A stretch of DNA of 64,000 nt from Streptomyces yatensis (GTDB lineage: Bacteria > Actinomycetota > Actinomycetes > Streptomycetales > Streptomycetaceae). Both the position numbers and the translations under genes were made by a program. Below the pieces are notes generated by a model. The model ran no database searches. It was not told the DNA's origin and saw nothing but the letters and a program-made list of their open reading frames with translations. This document shows positions 55,661-64,000 of this stretch, one piece after another. Within the stretch, counting starts at the first letter, position 1. Each line of letters opens with the position of its first letter. The DNA is taken from positions 5,828,001 to 5,892,000 of the forward strand of contig NZ_CP072941.1 in the NCBI RefSeq assembly GCF_018069625.1. The letters are read 5' to 3'.

Positions 55661-56467
55661 TCAGTCCTGCGTGCTCAGCAAGGGACGCAGCTGCTCGGGC
55701 AGCAGCGTTTCGCAGTCATGACGGGAGCTCTGGGTAAGGGCGTCGTCCACGCACGTGTAGTAGTCGTTGTAGACGACCTGGAAGCTGAACGTCGCCGCGA
55801 CGATGGCGAGCGCGAGCCCACCCGTCACCAGACCGCTGATCGCCGCCGTCGCCTGCGGCTTGGCGCTGCCGGGCGCGGGCAGTGGCGCCGGGGTGGCGCC
55901 CGGGGGCGGGGGCGGGGCGTTCAGGGGCGCGGCAGCGGTCGGCGGCGGCGTTGCGCGGCGCGCCTTGGCCCGCAGCGAGCTGATGCCCCAGTACAGGGCC
56001 AGCGTCCCGAGCAGCAGCGCGATCTGCGGCAGGCTGAAGAGCGCGAAGAAGAACGCCCACATGCCCGCGAGCAGCGCGTACCGGGCGCGCCGCTGGGCCG
56101 GGTCGGTGGGGTCCCAGCGCGGGCCGCTGGGGCCGGCGGGGCGGTTGGGGCCGGTGCCGAAGCTGCCGCCCTGGCGGCTGGGCTGGCGGCTGCTCCACTG
56201 GCTGCCCCAGGCCGGAGGCTGCTGGTCGTCCTCACCGCTCTGCCCGTCGGTGTCGTCCGGCCGGGGCTGCCACGGCTGGTCGGGCCTGCCCTCGGGCGGC
56301 GGGGCGAACGGATTGTCCTCGTGCTGGTCCCCGTTCCGCCCGCCGGGGGCCGAGGAGGACGGATTGTTCTCGTGCTGGTCCCCGTTCCGCCCGCCGGGGG
56401 CCGAGGAGGACGGCGACTGCTGCTCCCGGAGCAGCGGCGTCGTACGCGACATGCGGGCGCGCCTCAT
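55661..56467 (-). CDS. Membrane protein with Pro/Gly/Gln-rich N-terminus, function unknown
   Basis: 268 residues from ATG 56467 (a GGGGGG run 5 bases upstream; ATG 56452 is an alternative). Residues ~15-140 are disordered and include an exact-frame duplication of 17 residues ([17 protein letters not shown], bases 56310-56411). Then two transmembrane helices ([35 protein letters not shown]), a Pro/Ala linker and a third helix ([18 protein letters not shown]) followed by a short exported tail with two Cys ([20 protein letters not shown]). Similar to DUF4190-like actinobacterial membrane proteins; role unknown. Divergent from purN. Confidence 0.78.
   Translation of the reverse strand: MRRARMSRTTPLLREQQSPSSSAPGGRNGDQHENNPSSSAPGGRNGDQHEDNPFAPPPEGRPDQPWQPRPDDTDGQSGEDDQQPPAWGSQWSSRQPSRQGGSFGTGPNRPAGPSGPRWDPTDPAQRRARYALLAGMWAFFFALFSLPQIALLLGTLALYWGISSLRAKARRATPPPTAAAPLNAPPPPPGATPAPLPAPGSAKPQATAAISGLVTGGLALAIVAATFSFQVVYNDYYTCVDDALTQSSRHDCETLLPEQLRPLLSTQD
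56310..56411. repeat. 51-bp tandem duplication inside the membrane-protein gene
   Basis: Copies 56310-56360 and 56361-56411, starting GGATTGTCCTCGTG and GGATTGTTCTCGTG, nearly identical; adds 17 residues in frame. Confidence 0.9.
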
Positions 56468-56794
56468 CGCCGCCCCCCGGTCGTGGCGGGAGACGGAGTG
56501 AGGTGATGAGCCGCGCGGCGGCGTCGGTCCGGCATGTGGAGTGTGTCTTCCCCTTGTGTCGTCGTCCTGCACGCCGGGGGCGTGTACGGCTCGAGGCGGT
56601 CGTTCCCACGGCGTCAGTTGGATACGCAGTCCAGACGCTACCTCCCGTGCCCGCCCCCGTCCCCTGGGGGCCGCTTCGTGTGCCGGTATCGTTGCTGACG
56701 GTCGGCGGCTTCGTAGAGTTCCCCGGAATTGATGAGTCCGCGACCTTGTACGACCACACAAACGGCAGCACCGCCCGCGAGAAAGAGCCCCGCC
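56468..56794. other. 327-bp divergent region before purN
   Basis: No gene seen. A small hairpin GCCCCC/GGGGGC lies near 56655-56673. AT-richer sequence GGAATTGATGAGTCC (~56726) and TTGTACGACC (~56746) probably belong to the purN promoter, but no -35/-10 pair at standard spacing is convincing. I looked for ZTP and THF riboswitch cores and saw none. Confidence 0.4.
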
Positions 56795-57451
56795 GTGGCC
56801 TCCCCGCCTTCCCCCGCCAGCCCTGCCCGCCCCGGGCGCCCGGTCCGCCTCGTCGTACTCGTCTCCGGTTCCGGTACGAATCTGCAGGCGCTGCTCGACG
56901 CCATCGCCGCCGAGGGCGTGGCCCGCTACGGCGCCGAGGTGGTGGCCGTGGGCGCCGACCGCGACGGCATCGAGGGCCTGGCGCGCGCCGAGCGCGCCGG
57001 GATCCCCACGTTCGTGTGCCGGGTCAAGGACCACGCCGACCGCGCCGAGTGGGACGCGGCGCTGGCCGAGGCCACCGCCGCCCATGAGCCGGACGTGGTC
57101 GTCTCGGCCGGGTTCATGAAGATCCTGGGGCCCCGGTTCCTCGCCCGGTTCGGGGGCCGCTGCGTCAACACCCACCCCGCGCTGCTCCCGAGCTTTCCCG
57201 GTGCCCATGGCGTACGCGACGCGCTCGCGCACGGTGTGAAGGTGACCGGATGCACCGTCCACTTCGTCGACGACGGGGTCGACACCGGCCCGATCATCGC
57301 CCAGGGCGTGGTCGAGGTCCGGGACGAGGACGACGAGTCCGCTCTTCATGAGCGGATCAAGGAAGTCGAGCGCTCGCTGCTCGTCGAGGTCGTGGGGCGT
57401 CTGGCGCGTCACGGCTACCGCATAGAGGGACGAAAGGTAAGGATCCCGTGA
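56795..57451 (+). CDS. purN: Phosphoribosylglycinamide formyltransferase (GAR transformylase)
   Basis: 218 residues from GTG 56795 (GAAAGAG upstream); transfers a formyl group from 10-formyl-THF to GAR, third step of purine synthesis. Phosphate loop [14 protein letters not shown], catalytic Asn124, His126 ([12 protein letters not shown]) and Asp162 ([10 protein letters not shown]) are all present. Its stop overlaps purH (GTGA), so the two are co-translated; the 10-formyl-THF needed by both is supplied through folD downstream. Confidence 0.96.
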   Translation: MASPPSPASPARPGRPVRLVVLVSGSGTNLQALLDAIAAEGVARYGAEVVAVGADRDGIEGLARAERAGIPTFVCRVKDHADRAEWDAALAEATAAHEPDVVVSAGFMKILGPRFLARFGGRCVNTHPALLPSFPGAHGVRDALAHGVKVTGCTVHFVDDGVDTGPIIAQGVVEVRDEDDESALHERIKEVERSLLVEVVGRLARHGYRIEGRKVRIP

Positions 57452-59013
57452 CCGCCGAAGGTACCAAGCGGCCCATCCGCCGCGCGCTGGTCAGCGTCTA
57501 CGACAAGACGGGTCTCGAGGAGCTGGCCCGAGGGCTGCACGCGGCGGGTGTCCAGCTCGTCTCGACCGGCTCGACGGCCGCGAAGATCGCCGCCGCGGGC
57601 GTCCCGGTCACCAAGGTCGAGGAGCTGACCGGCTTCCCCGAGTGTCTCGACGGCCGCGTCAAGACGCTGCACCCGCGCGTCCACGCGGGCATCCTGGCCG
57701 ACCTGCGGCTCGACTCGCACCGTGCGCAGCTCCAGGAGCTGGGCGTGGAGCCCTTCGAGCTGGTCGTGGTCAACCTCTATCCGTTCCGCGAGACGGTCGC
57801 CTCGGGCGCCTCGCCGGACGAGTGCGTCGAGCAGATCGACATCGGCGGGCCCTCCATGGTCCGGGCGGCCGCCAAGAATCACCCGTCCGTGGCCGTGGTC
57901 GTCAACCCCGAGCGGTACGACGACGTCCTCAAGGCCGCCGCGGACGGCGGTTTCGACCTGGAGGGGCGCAAGCGGCTGGCGGCCGAGGCGTTCCAGCACA
58001 CGGCGGCGTACGACGTGGCGGTGGCCAACTGGTTCGCGGCGGACTACGTGGCGGCGGACGACTCCTCCTTCCCGGAGTTCCTGGGCGCCACCGTCACCCG
58101 TAAGAACGTGCTGCGCTACGGCGAGAACCCGCACCAGCCGGCCGCGCTCTACTCCGACGGCAGCGGTAAGGGGCTCGCGGAGGCCGAGCAGCTGCACGGC
58201 AAGGAGATGTCGTTCAACAACTACACCGACACCGAGGCCGCCCGCCGGGCCGCGTACGACCACACCGAGCCCTGTGTCGCGATCATCAAGCACGCCAACC
58301 CGTGCGGGATCGCGATCGGGGCGGATGTCGCCGAGGCGCACCGTAAGGCGCACGCCTGCGACCCGCTGTCGGCCTTCGGCGGGGTGATCGCCGTCAACCG
58401 CCCGGTGTCGGTCGCCATGGCCGAGCAGGTCGCCGAGATCTTCACCGAGGTGATCGTCGCCCCGGCGTACGAGGACGGCGCGGTCGAGGTGCTGGCCCGT
58501 AAGAAGAACATCCGCGTGCTGCGCTGCGCGGAGGCGCCGGCGGACCTCGCCGAGCAGCGTCCCATCGAGGGCGGCCTGCTGCTGCAGGCCAAGGACCGTC
58601 TCCAGGCCGAGGGCGACGACCCGGCCAACTGGACCCTCGCCACGGGCGCGGCGCTGGACGCCGACGGCCTCGCCGAGCTGGCCTTCGCCTGGCGCTCCTG
58701 CCGCGCGGTGAAGTCCAACGCGATCCTGCTCGCCAAGGGCGGCGCCACGGTCGGCGTCGGCATGGGCCAGGTCAACCGCGTGGACTCGGCGAAGCTGGCC
58801 GTCGAGCGGGCCGGTGCCGAGCGCGCCGCCGGTTCGTACGCCGCCTCCGACGCCTTCTTCCCGTTCCCGGACGGCTTCGAGGTGCTCGCCGAGGCGGGCG
58901 TCACGGCCGTGGTGCAGCCGGGCGGCTCGGTCCGTGACGAGCAGGTGGTGGAGGCCGCCCAGAAGGCGGGCGTCACCATGTACTTCACGGGCACACGCCA
59001 CTTCTTCCACTGA
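57448..59013 (+). CDS. purH: Bifunctional AICAR transformylase / IMP cyclohydrolase
   Basis: 521 residues, full length. The N-terminal MGS-like cyclohydrolase domain ([33 protein letters not shown]) and C-terminal transformylase with Lys281-His282 ([11 protein letters not shown]) and [20 protein letters not shown] catalyse the last two steps to IMP. GTG 57448 overlaps the purN stop; AAGGTAAGGA precedes it. A terminator hairpin follows. Confidence 0.97.
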   Translation: MTAEGTKRPIRRALVSVYDKTGLEELARGLHAAGVQLVSTGSTAAKIAAAGVPVTKVEELTGFPECLDGRVKTLHPRVHAGILADLRLDSHRAQLQELGVEPFELVVVNLYPFRETVASGASPDECVEQIDIGGPSMVRAAAKNHPSVAVVVNPERYDDVLKAAADGGFDLEGRKRLAAEAFQHTAAYDVAVANWFAADYVAADDSSFPEFLGATVTRKNVLRYGENPHQPAALYSDGSGKGLAEAEQLHGKEMSFNNYTDTEAARRAAYDHTEPCVAIIKHANPCGIAIGADVAEAHRKAHACDPLSAFGGVIAVNRPVSVAMAEQVAEIFTEVIVAPAYEDGAVEVLARKKNIRVLRCAEAPADLAEQRPIEGGLLLQAKDRLQAEGDDPANWTLATGAALDADGLAELAFAWRSCRAVKSNAILLAKGGATVGVGMGQVNRVDSAKLAVERAGAERAAGSYAASDAFFPFPDGFEVLAEAGVTAVVQPGGSVRDEQVVEAAQKAGVTMYFTGTRHFFH

Positions 59014-59036
59014 GTGACCGCCGAGCGAGCACAGGA

Positions 59037-59069
59037 GGCCGCACCCCGACCGGACCACGGGGTGCGGCC
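59037..59069 (+). terminator. purNH terminator
   Basis: Perfect 11-bp stem GGCCGCACCCC (59037-59047) / GGGGTGCGGCC (59059-59069), followed by TTC. Confidence 0.8.
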
Positions 59070-59136
59070 TTCGCCGGTCCGGCACCGACCGGCCCCTGAT
59101 TGGATCCGACGTCCCCGCATCCGGGAGGATGAAGCC

Positions 59137-60024
59137 ATGACCGCCCAGATTCTCGATGGCAAGGCAACCGCAGCCGCGATCAAGTCCGATCTCGTCAGCC
59201 GCGTGGAGGCGCTCAAGGCCAAGGGCATCCATCCCGGCCTCGGCACGGTGCTGGTGGGCGAGGACCCCGGCAGCAAGTGGTACGTCGCGGGCAAGCACCG
59301 CGACTGCGCCGAGATCGGCGTCGAGTCCCTCCGGCGCGACCTGCCCGAGACCGCCACCCAGGAGGAGATCGAGGCGGCGGTGCGGGAGCTCAACGAGGAC
59401 CCGGCCTGCACGGGCTACATCGTCCAGCTGCCGCTCCCCAAGGGCATCGACACCAACCGGGTGCTGGAGCTGATGGACCCGGCCAAGGACGCCGACGGAC
59501 TGCACCCGATGAACCTCGGCCGGCTGGTGCTCAATGAGAGCGGCCCGCTGCCGTGCACGCCCCAGGGCGTCATCCAGCTGCTGCGCCACCACGGTGTGGA
59601 GATCAATGGCGCGCATGTGGTGGTCGTCGGCCGGGGCATCACCGTGGGCCGGTCGATCGGGCTGCTGCTGACCCGCCGCTCCGAGAACGCCACGGTCACC
59701 CTCTGCCACACCGGCACCCGCGACCTGCCCGGGATCCTGCGCCAGGCCGACATCATCGTGGCGGCCGCCGGGGTGCGGCATCTGATCGGCCCGGATGACG
59801 TGAAGCCGGGCGCGGCGGTGCTCGACGTGGGCGTCAGCCGGGACGAGCACGGCAAGATCGCCGGCGATGTGCACCCCGGTGTGGCCGAGGTCGCTGCCTG
59901 GATCTCGCCGAACCCGGGTGGCGTCGGCCCGATGACCCGCGCCCAGCTGCTGGTCAACGTGGTGGAGGCCGCGGAGCGGAACGCGAAGGCGGACGCCGAC
60001 GCCGGTGCCGGCCATGACGGCTGA
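59137..60024 (+). CDS. folD: Methylene-THF dehydrogenase / methenyl-THF cyclohydrolase
   Basis: 295 residues from ATG 59137 (GGGAGGA upstream); interconverts 5,10-methylene- and 10-formyl-THF, the formyl donor for PurN and PurH. Seen: [20 protein letters not shown] with Tyr49 and catalytic Lys53, [21 protein letters not shown], nucleotide loop [13 protein letters not shown], and the C-terminal [14 protein letters not shown]. Complete. The DUF3017 gene overlaps its 3' end by 11 bp. Confidence 0.97.
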   Translation: MTAQILDGKATAAAIKSDLVSRVEALKAKGIHPGLGTVLVGEDPGSKWYVAGKHRDCAEIGVESLRRDLPETATQEEIEAAVRELNEDPACTGYIVQLPLPKGIDTNRVLELMDPAKDADGLHPMNLGRLVLNESGPLPCTPQGVIQLLRHHGVEINGAHVVVVGRGITVGRSIGLLLTRRSENATVTLCHTGTRDLPGILRQADIIVAAAGVRHLIGPDDVKPGAAVLDVGVSRDEHGKIAGDVHPGVAEVAAWISPNPGGVGPMTRAQLLVNVVEAAERNAKADADAGAGHDG

Positions 60025-60484
60025 GGCGAGCGAGCCGGCGGCCGGGGAGCAGCGGCAGACGCCGCCGGCGCAGCCTTCCGGCCCCGCCCGGCTCATCCGT
60101 AAGTCGCGCCGCTTCCCGCTGATCACCCGGGACACCGCGCGTCCGGAGGGCGGCGGCCGGGCCGCGCCCGGTGCCGCTCCGGCGCCCGCCCGGCAGTGGC
60201 CGCTGCTCGCGGTGATGGGCGGGGTGGGCCTGGGACTGCTGATCGTCGCCCTGGACGCGTTCCGGGCGGGCACCGTGCTGATCGGGCTGTCCCTGCTGGC
60301 GGGCGCCTTCATACGGTGGGCTCTGCCCGAGGTGGGGATGCTCGCGGTGCGGTCGCGCTTCACCGACATGCTGACCTACGGGCTGCTGGGCGCGGCGATC
60401 GTGCTGCTGTCCCTGATGGCCCAGCCGGATCCATGGGTGTCGATCCCGTTCCTGGATGACGTGGTGCATTTCACGGTGCGCTAG
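60014..60484 (+). CDS. DUF3017-family membrane protein
   Basis: 156 residues from ATG 60014, inside the last codons of folD; GTG 60005 is an alternative start. A disordered N-terminal ~60 residues (Pro/Ala/Arg) is followed by three transmembrane helices: [40 protein letters not shown] and [22 protein letters not shown]3017 commonly follows folD in actinobacteria; no function is known. Ends before tandem terminators. Confidence 0.88.
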   Translation: MTAEASEPAAGEQRQTPPAQPSGPARLIRKSRRFPLITRDTARPEGGGRAAPGAAPAPARQWPLLAVMGGVGLGLLIVALDAFRAGTVLIGLSLLAGAFIRWALPEVGMLAVRSRFTDMLTYGLLGAAIVLLSLMAQPDPWVSIPFLDDVVHFTVR

Positions 60485-60497
60485 CCGATGGCATGAA

Positions 60498-60603
60498 ACG
60501 GCGGCCCGTCCTCTCCCCCGTGGAAGGACGGGCCGCCGTCGTTGTGGCCGGATCCGAACGGTCCGGCGGCGGTCCGCCCTCTCCCCCGAAGAAGGACGGA
60601 CCA
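60498..60603 (+). terminator. Tandem terminator hairpins after folD-DUF3017
   Basis: First: ACGGCGGCCCGTCCT (60498-60512) / AGGACGGGCCGCCGT (60525-60539), 15 bp perfect. Second, a diverged copy with the same CTCTCCCCCG loop: GGTCCG..CCT / AGG..CGGACC (~60571-60602), one mismatch. They look like duplicates of one another. Confidence 0.8.
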
Positions 60604-60884
60604 CCTGGTAATCAGGGTTGTGTGTGGACTGTGCCGGGGCAATGACCGTCGGAACCCTGTGGCGCGGAAGTGACCGTTCCAGCACGAGATCTCGGCCGTG
60701 CAACGACGAGCCGGGCGCGGCGGAGTGCGCACCGGTGCACGAAATGCTCCGATGCGCCCCCACCCGAGGAGCTGACATCCTGGGGCAAGGCGTCCCTTTG
60801 GGTAGGCAGTTCGGGGCCCGGGGACGCCAACAGGGGCCGTAGCGCGGGGGATTGACAGCACGTGCGGGGGGACAGGGGGAGGCA
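60604..60884. other. Upstream region of the membrane-anchored HTH gene, no gene seen
   Basis: Contains direct repeats AATGACCGT (~60641) and AGTGACCGTTCC (~60669), GGAAC/GTTCC inverted around them, and a 10-bp palindrome GCACCGGTGC (60729-60738). TTGACA at 60852 has no matching -10 at standard distance. Any of these could be operator sites, but nothing decides it. Confidence 0.3.
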
Positions 60885-61961
60885 ATGCCTCGTTGGAGGG
60901 ACCTGCCGGAGGGACTCGATCCGCAGGTACAGGAGTTCACCGGTCAGCTGCGCACGATCGTCGAGCGCAGCGGGCTGAGCGTCGTCGCCGTCGCCGACCG
61001 CACCGGCTACAGCAAGAGTTCATGGGAGCGCTATCTGGGCGGGCGGCTGCTGCCGCCGCAGGGCGCGGTGGAGGCCCTGGCCGAGGCCACGGGCGCCGAT
61101 GTCCATCACCTCAGCACCCTGTGGGAGTTGGCGGAGCGGGCCTGGAGCCGCTCCGAGATGCGGCACGACGTCACGATGGAGGCCATCAGCGTCGCGCAGG
61201 CGCGGGCCGCCATCGAGGAGTTCGACCCGGCGGCGCAGGGGGCGGGCGCCCGGAAGAACGGCCGCCCCTCGAAGAAGAGCCGGCCGAGCGTGGAACTGCC
61301 CGAACCCGATCAGCCGTTGGTCGCGACGGCCCCGGTGTTCTCGGCTCACGCGGCACCGGCCGAGCGGGTGCCGGGCCCCTCCGGCCCGCCGTCGCCCGCC
61401 GTGTCCCCTCCGTCGCCGTCCTCGCCGTCCCCCTCGCCCTCCGGGACGGTACGGAAGCGTGTCGCGCTGTTCACCGGGGGCCTCGTCGGCGCGCTCTTAC
61501 TCGTCGCCGGTGCCGTCCTGCTGATCGATGCGGGCGGCGACGGCGAGAAGCGCGGGGAGCGGCCGACCACCGCACCGGCCACCAGCGCGCGTCAGCTGCC
61601 GGCGGGCGTCAAGTGCGCGGGGGAGGACTGCGGCGGCCAGGATCCGCAGGCCATGGGGTGCGGCACCGCCGCGACGACCACCGCGGACGCCACCGTCGGC
61701 ACCGCGTATGTCGAGGTCCGCTACAGCAGGACCTGCCGGGCGGCCTGGGCCCGTATCACCCGGGCGGCCCCGGGCGATGTGATCCAGATCAAGGCGCCGG
61801 GCGCGCGGGGTGGCGCGGACCGCGCCCGGAACGGCAGGGCCGGCGCCGACGGCGACGCCTACACCACGATGATCCCGGTGGACGCCACCGCGCGGACCAC
61901 CGCGTGCGCCACGCTCACGGGCGGTACGCGCGGCTGCACGGCCCCCGGCGATCAGGGGTGA
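60885..61961 (+). CDS. Membrane-anchored XRE-family protein with external DUF2690 domain
   Basis: 358 residues from ATG 60885 (GGGGGAGG upstream). N-terminal HTH ~20-85 (LSVVAVADRTGYSKSSWERY, LAEATGADVHHLSTLWELAE); basic and Ser/Pro-rich linker ~110-190; one transmembrane helix ~193-214 (ALFTGGLVGALLLVAGAVLL); extracytoplasmic Cys-containing domain of DUF2690 type (CAGEDCGGQDPQAMGCGTAA). A DNA-binding head and an outside sensor in one chain suggest a one-component transmembrane regulator, though some such HTH proteins bind other proteins. A terminator follows. Targets unknown. Confidence 0.88.
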   Translation: MPRWRDLPEGLDPQVQEFTGQLRTIVERSGLSVVAVADRTGYSKSSWERYLGGRLLPPQGAVEALAEATGADVHHLSTLWELAERAWSRSEMRHDVTMEAISVAQARAAIEEFDPAAQGAGARKNGRPSKKSRPSVELPEPDQPLVATAPVFSAHAAPAERVPGPSGPPSPAVSPPSPSSPSPSPSGTVRKRVALFTGGLVGALLLVAGAVLLIDAGGDGEKRGERPTTAPATSARQLPAGVKCAGEDCGGQDPQAMGCGTAATTTADATVGTAYVEVRYSRTCRAAWARITRAAPGDVIQIKAPGARGGADRARNGRAGADGDAYTTMIPVDATARTTACATLTGGTRGCTAPGDQG

Positions 61962-62057
61962 GCGCGGGCGGGGGAGGCCCGTCCGGGGGAATTCGGAAAC
62001 AGGGGGAATGAGCCAGGGGAATCGGGGCAGGCGGTGTCCGAGCCCCCCACGGGTGCG

Positions 62058-62109
62058 GCACTGGGCGGCCGCCTGCACTCCCCCTCCTGGCAGGCGGCCG
62101 CCAAAGTGC
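62058..62109 (+). terminator. Terminator after the DUF2690 protein
   Basis: GGCGGCCGCCTG (62064-62075) pairs perfectly with CAGGCGGCCGCC (62091-62102); GCACT/AGTGC flanks extend the stem after a small internal loop. Confidence 0.75.
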
Positions 62110-62177
62110 GCGAGGTCCGGACGCGCGGTGAGCGGTTACACAGTGGCCCGAGAGAACCTGGGCCAGGTGCCGTCGGA

Positions 62178-63232
<1,055 letters not shown>

Positions 63233-63253
63233 CGCGCCCCACCGAGGCCGTTT

Positions 63254-63299
63254 CCGAAGGGTCACACTCCGGTTTTCACTCCGGAGTGTGACCCTTCGG
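63254..63299 (+). terminator. mdh terminator
   Basis: Perfect 19-bp stem, arms 63254-63272 and 63281-63299, loop TTTTCACT, 21 bp after the stop. Confidence 0.92.
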
Positions 63300-63367
63300 C
63301 TATTCGCTGTAATTGCGGGCCATCTTCCCCTAGCGTGGAGGTAGTTGCTACGGCCTCGGGGGGAAAC

Positions 63368-64000
63368 ATGGCCAACACGCGCGATGATCATTCTTTAGGC
63401 GATCACTCCGCTCATCTGCCGCGGCCGCGGCCGGACTCTTCACCGGTCGTCCCCTCTCCTCCTGCAGCCGACGATGCGTCCCCCTATGCCACCAGCGAGG
63501 CCACCCGGCTGCTGTGCGCGGGCACCTATCTGGACGACGACTTCCGGGACGCGGTCCTGGACGAGCTGTATGTCCACGAGGAGCGGGCCGTGGCGCCCTC
63601 GCTGGGCGTCGACGCGGCCCGGGTGCTCGCGCACGCGCTGCGCGCTCGCCGTCTGGAGGCATGCTGGACCGCGCTGCTGGTGTCCTTATGGGTGCTGGAC
63701 TTTCTGCTGGCGCAGGGCTTCTTCTATCTGTTCCTGCTGTCCTGCGCGCTGCTTCTGCTGGCGGCCTGGGCCAGGGGCGGCGCCATGGGCCCCTTCCGCG
63801 CCGACTATCCCGGGGCCGACGGGGTCACCGTCACCCGGCGGCGGGCGGCCGCGGTGCTGCGCGTGCTCGGCTGTCTGATCCTGCTGTCCTATGCGGTCTC
63901 CGCCGGGACACAGGCGTTCACGGGCGAGCCCGGTACGAGCGGGCTGCAGGACGTCGCACCGGCCCTGGCGGCCGGGTCGGACACCAGCGCCGCCTGGTTC
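63368..64000 (+). CDS. Membrane protein of unknown function (5' part; cut by window edge)
   Basis: 211 codons from ATG 63368 remain open to the window end. GGGGGG precedes the start; TAGCGT ~35 nt upstream may be the -10. A polar, Pro-rich N-terminus (~1-40) leads to a helical cytoplasmic part (ATRLLCAGTYLDDDFRDAVL; ERAVAPSLGVDAARVLAHAL) and three transmembrane segments (CWTALLVSLWVLDFLLAQGF; YLFLLSCALLLLAAWARGG; LRVLGCLILLSYAVSA). I do not recognise a family from this part. Confidence 0.82.
   Translation, partial: MANTRDDHSLGDHSAHLPRPRPDSSPVVPSPPAADDASPYATSEATRLLCAGTYLDDDFRDAVLDELYVHEERAVAPSLGVDAARVLAHALRARRLEACWTALLVSLWVLDFLLAQGFFYLFLLSCALLLLAAWARGGAMGPFRADYPGADGVTVTRRRAAAVLRVLGCLILLSYAVSAGTQAFTGEPGTSGLQDVAPALAAGSDTSAAWF

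Noticed and set aside
56468..59136. ZTP or THF riboswitch before purN, purH or folD
   Set aside because: These genes often have one, but I found none of the conserved cores in the gaps 56468-56794 and 59014-59136; the latter contains only the purNH terminator and a ribosome site.

Overview
The window looks like an ordinary core-chromosome segment of a Streptomyces species (or a very close actinobacterium). It is extremely GC-rich, with strong G/C bias at third codon positions, many GTG and a few TTG starts, several apparently leaderless genes with a TANNNT box 6-8 nt before the start codon, and typical Streptomyces families (DUF3017 after folD, PspC sensor kinases, DUF2690 HTH proteins, DUF6350, LAxTG sortase substrates). 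The order guaA ... pcrA ... icmB ... sucCD ... purNH ... folD ... mdh resembles, from memory and unchecked, the SCO478x-SCO482x region of S. coelicolor. I see no prophage, integrase, insertion sequence, CRISPR, rRNA or tRNA.

Layout. 1-12.4 kb: an XRE/TPR regulator (cut by the left edge) divergent from a prolyl-aminopeptidase, a secreted M64 peptidase, two PknB-type kinases, an aldehyde dehydrogenase-GMC oxidoreductase pair, and a sortase-anchored surface protein. 12.4-16 kb: a 770-bp gap with strong hairpins, chorismate mutase preceded by a probable leader-peptide/attenuator, guaA, and a Uma2 protein. 16-25.7 kb: a class II aldolase, membrane proteins, a third kinase, and a PspC protein-PspC histidine kinase-LuxR response regulator cluster. 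25.8-28.6 kb: an MmyB-type regulator with a 33-bp palindrome, divergent from a short-chain dehydrogenase, and a second dehydrogenase. 28.8-38.5 kb: cell-wall hydrolases (two NlpC/P60 proteins, one behind a c-di-AMP riboswitch; an L,D-transpeptidase; an M23 protein) around the helicase pcrA, then a lipase. 39-48.3 kb: orphan icmB, a 22-unit minisatellite, and a five-gene divergent module (SWIM + DUF5691 one way; MoxR ATPase + DUF5682 + VWA the other). 48.4-51 kb: two secreted repeat-rich proteins. 51-64 kb: housekeeping genes sucCD, DUF6350, purNH, folD, DUF3017, mdh, plus a membrane-anchored HTH protein.

The most notable system is the SWIM/DUF5691 - MoxR/DUF5682/VWA module. Both divergent promoters, and that of pcrA about 10 kb away, fit the LexA-independent DNA-damage promoter (RecA-NDp / PafBC type: TTGTCAGTGG, 7 bp, TANNNT-like box) with the same spacing. 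This predicts that the module is induced by DNA damage together with pcrA. Second is the chorismate mutase leader: a good minus-strand promoter, a leaderless 23-codon frame containing Phe-Val-Phe-Thr-Tyr, a hairpin with a T-rich tail, then the enzyme gene for Phe/Tyr synthesis.
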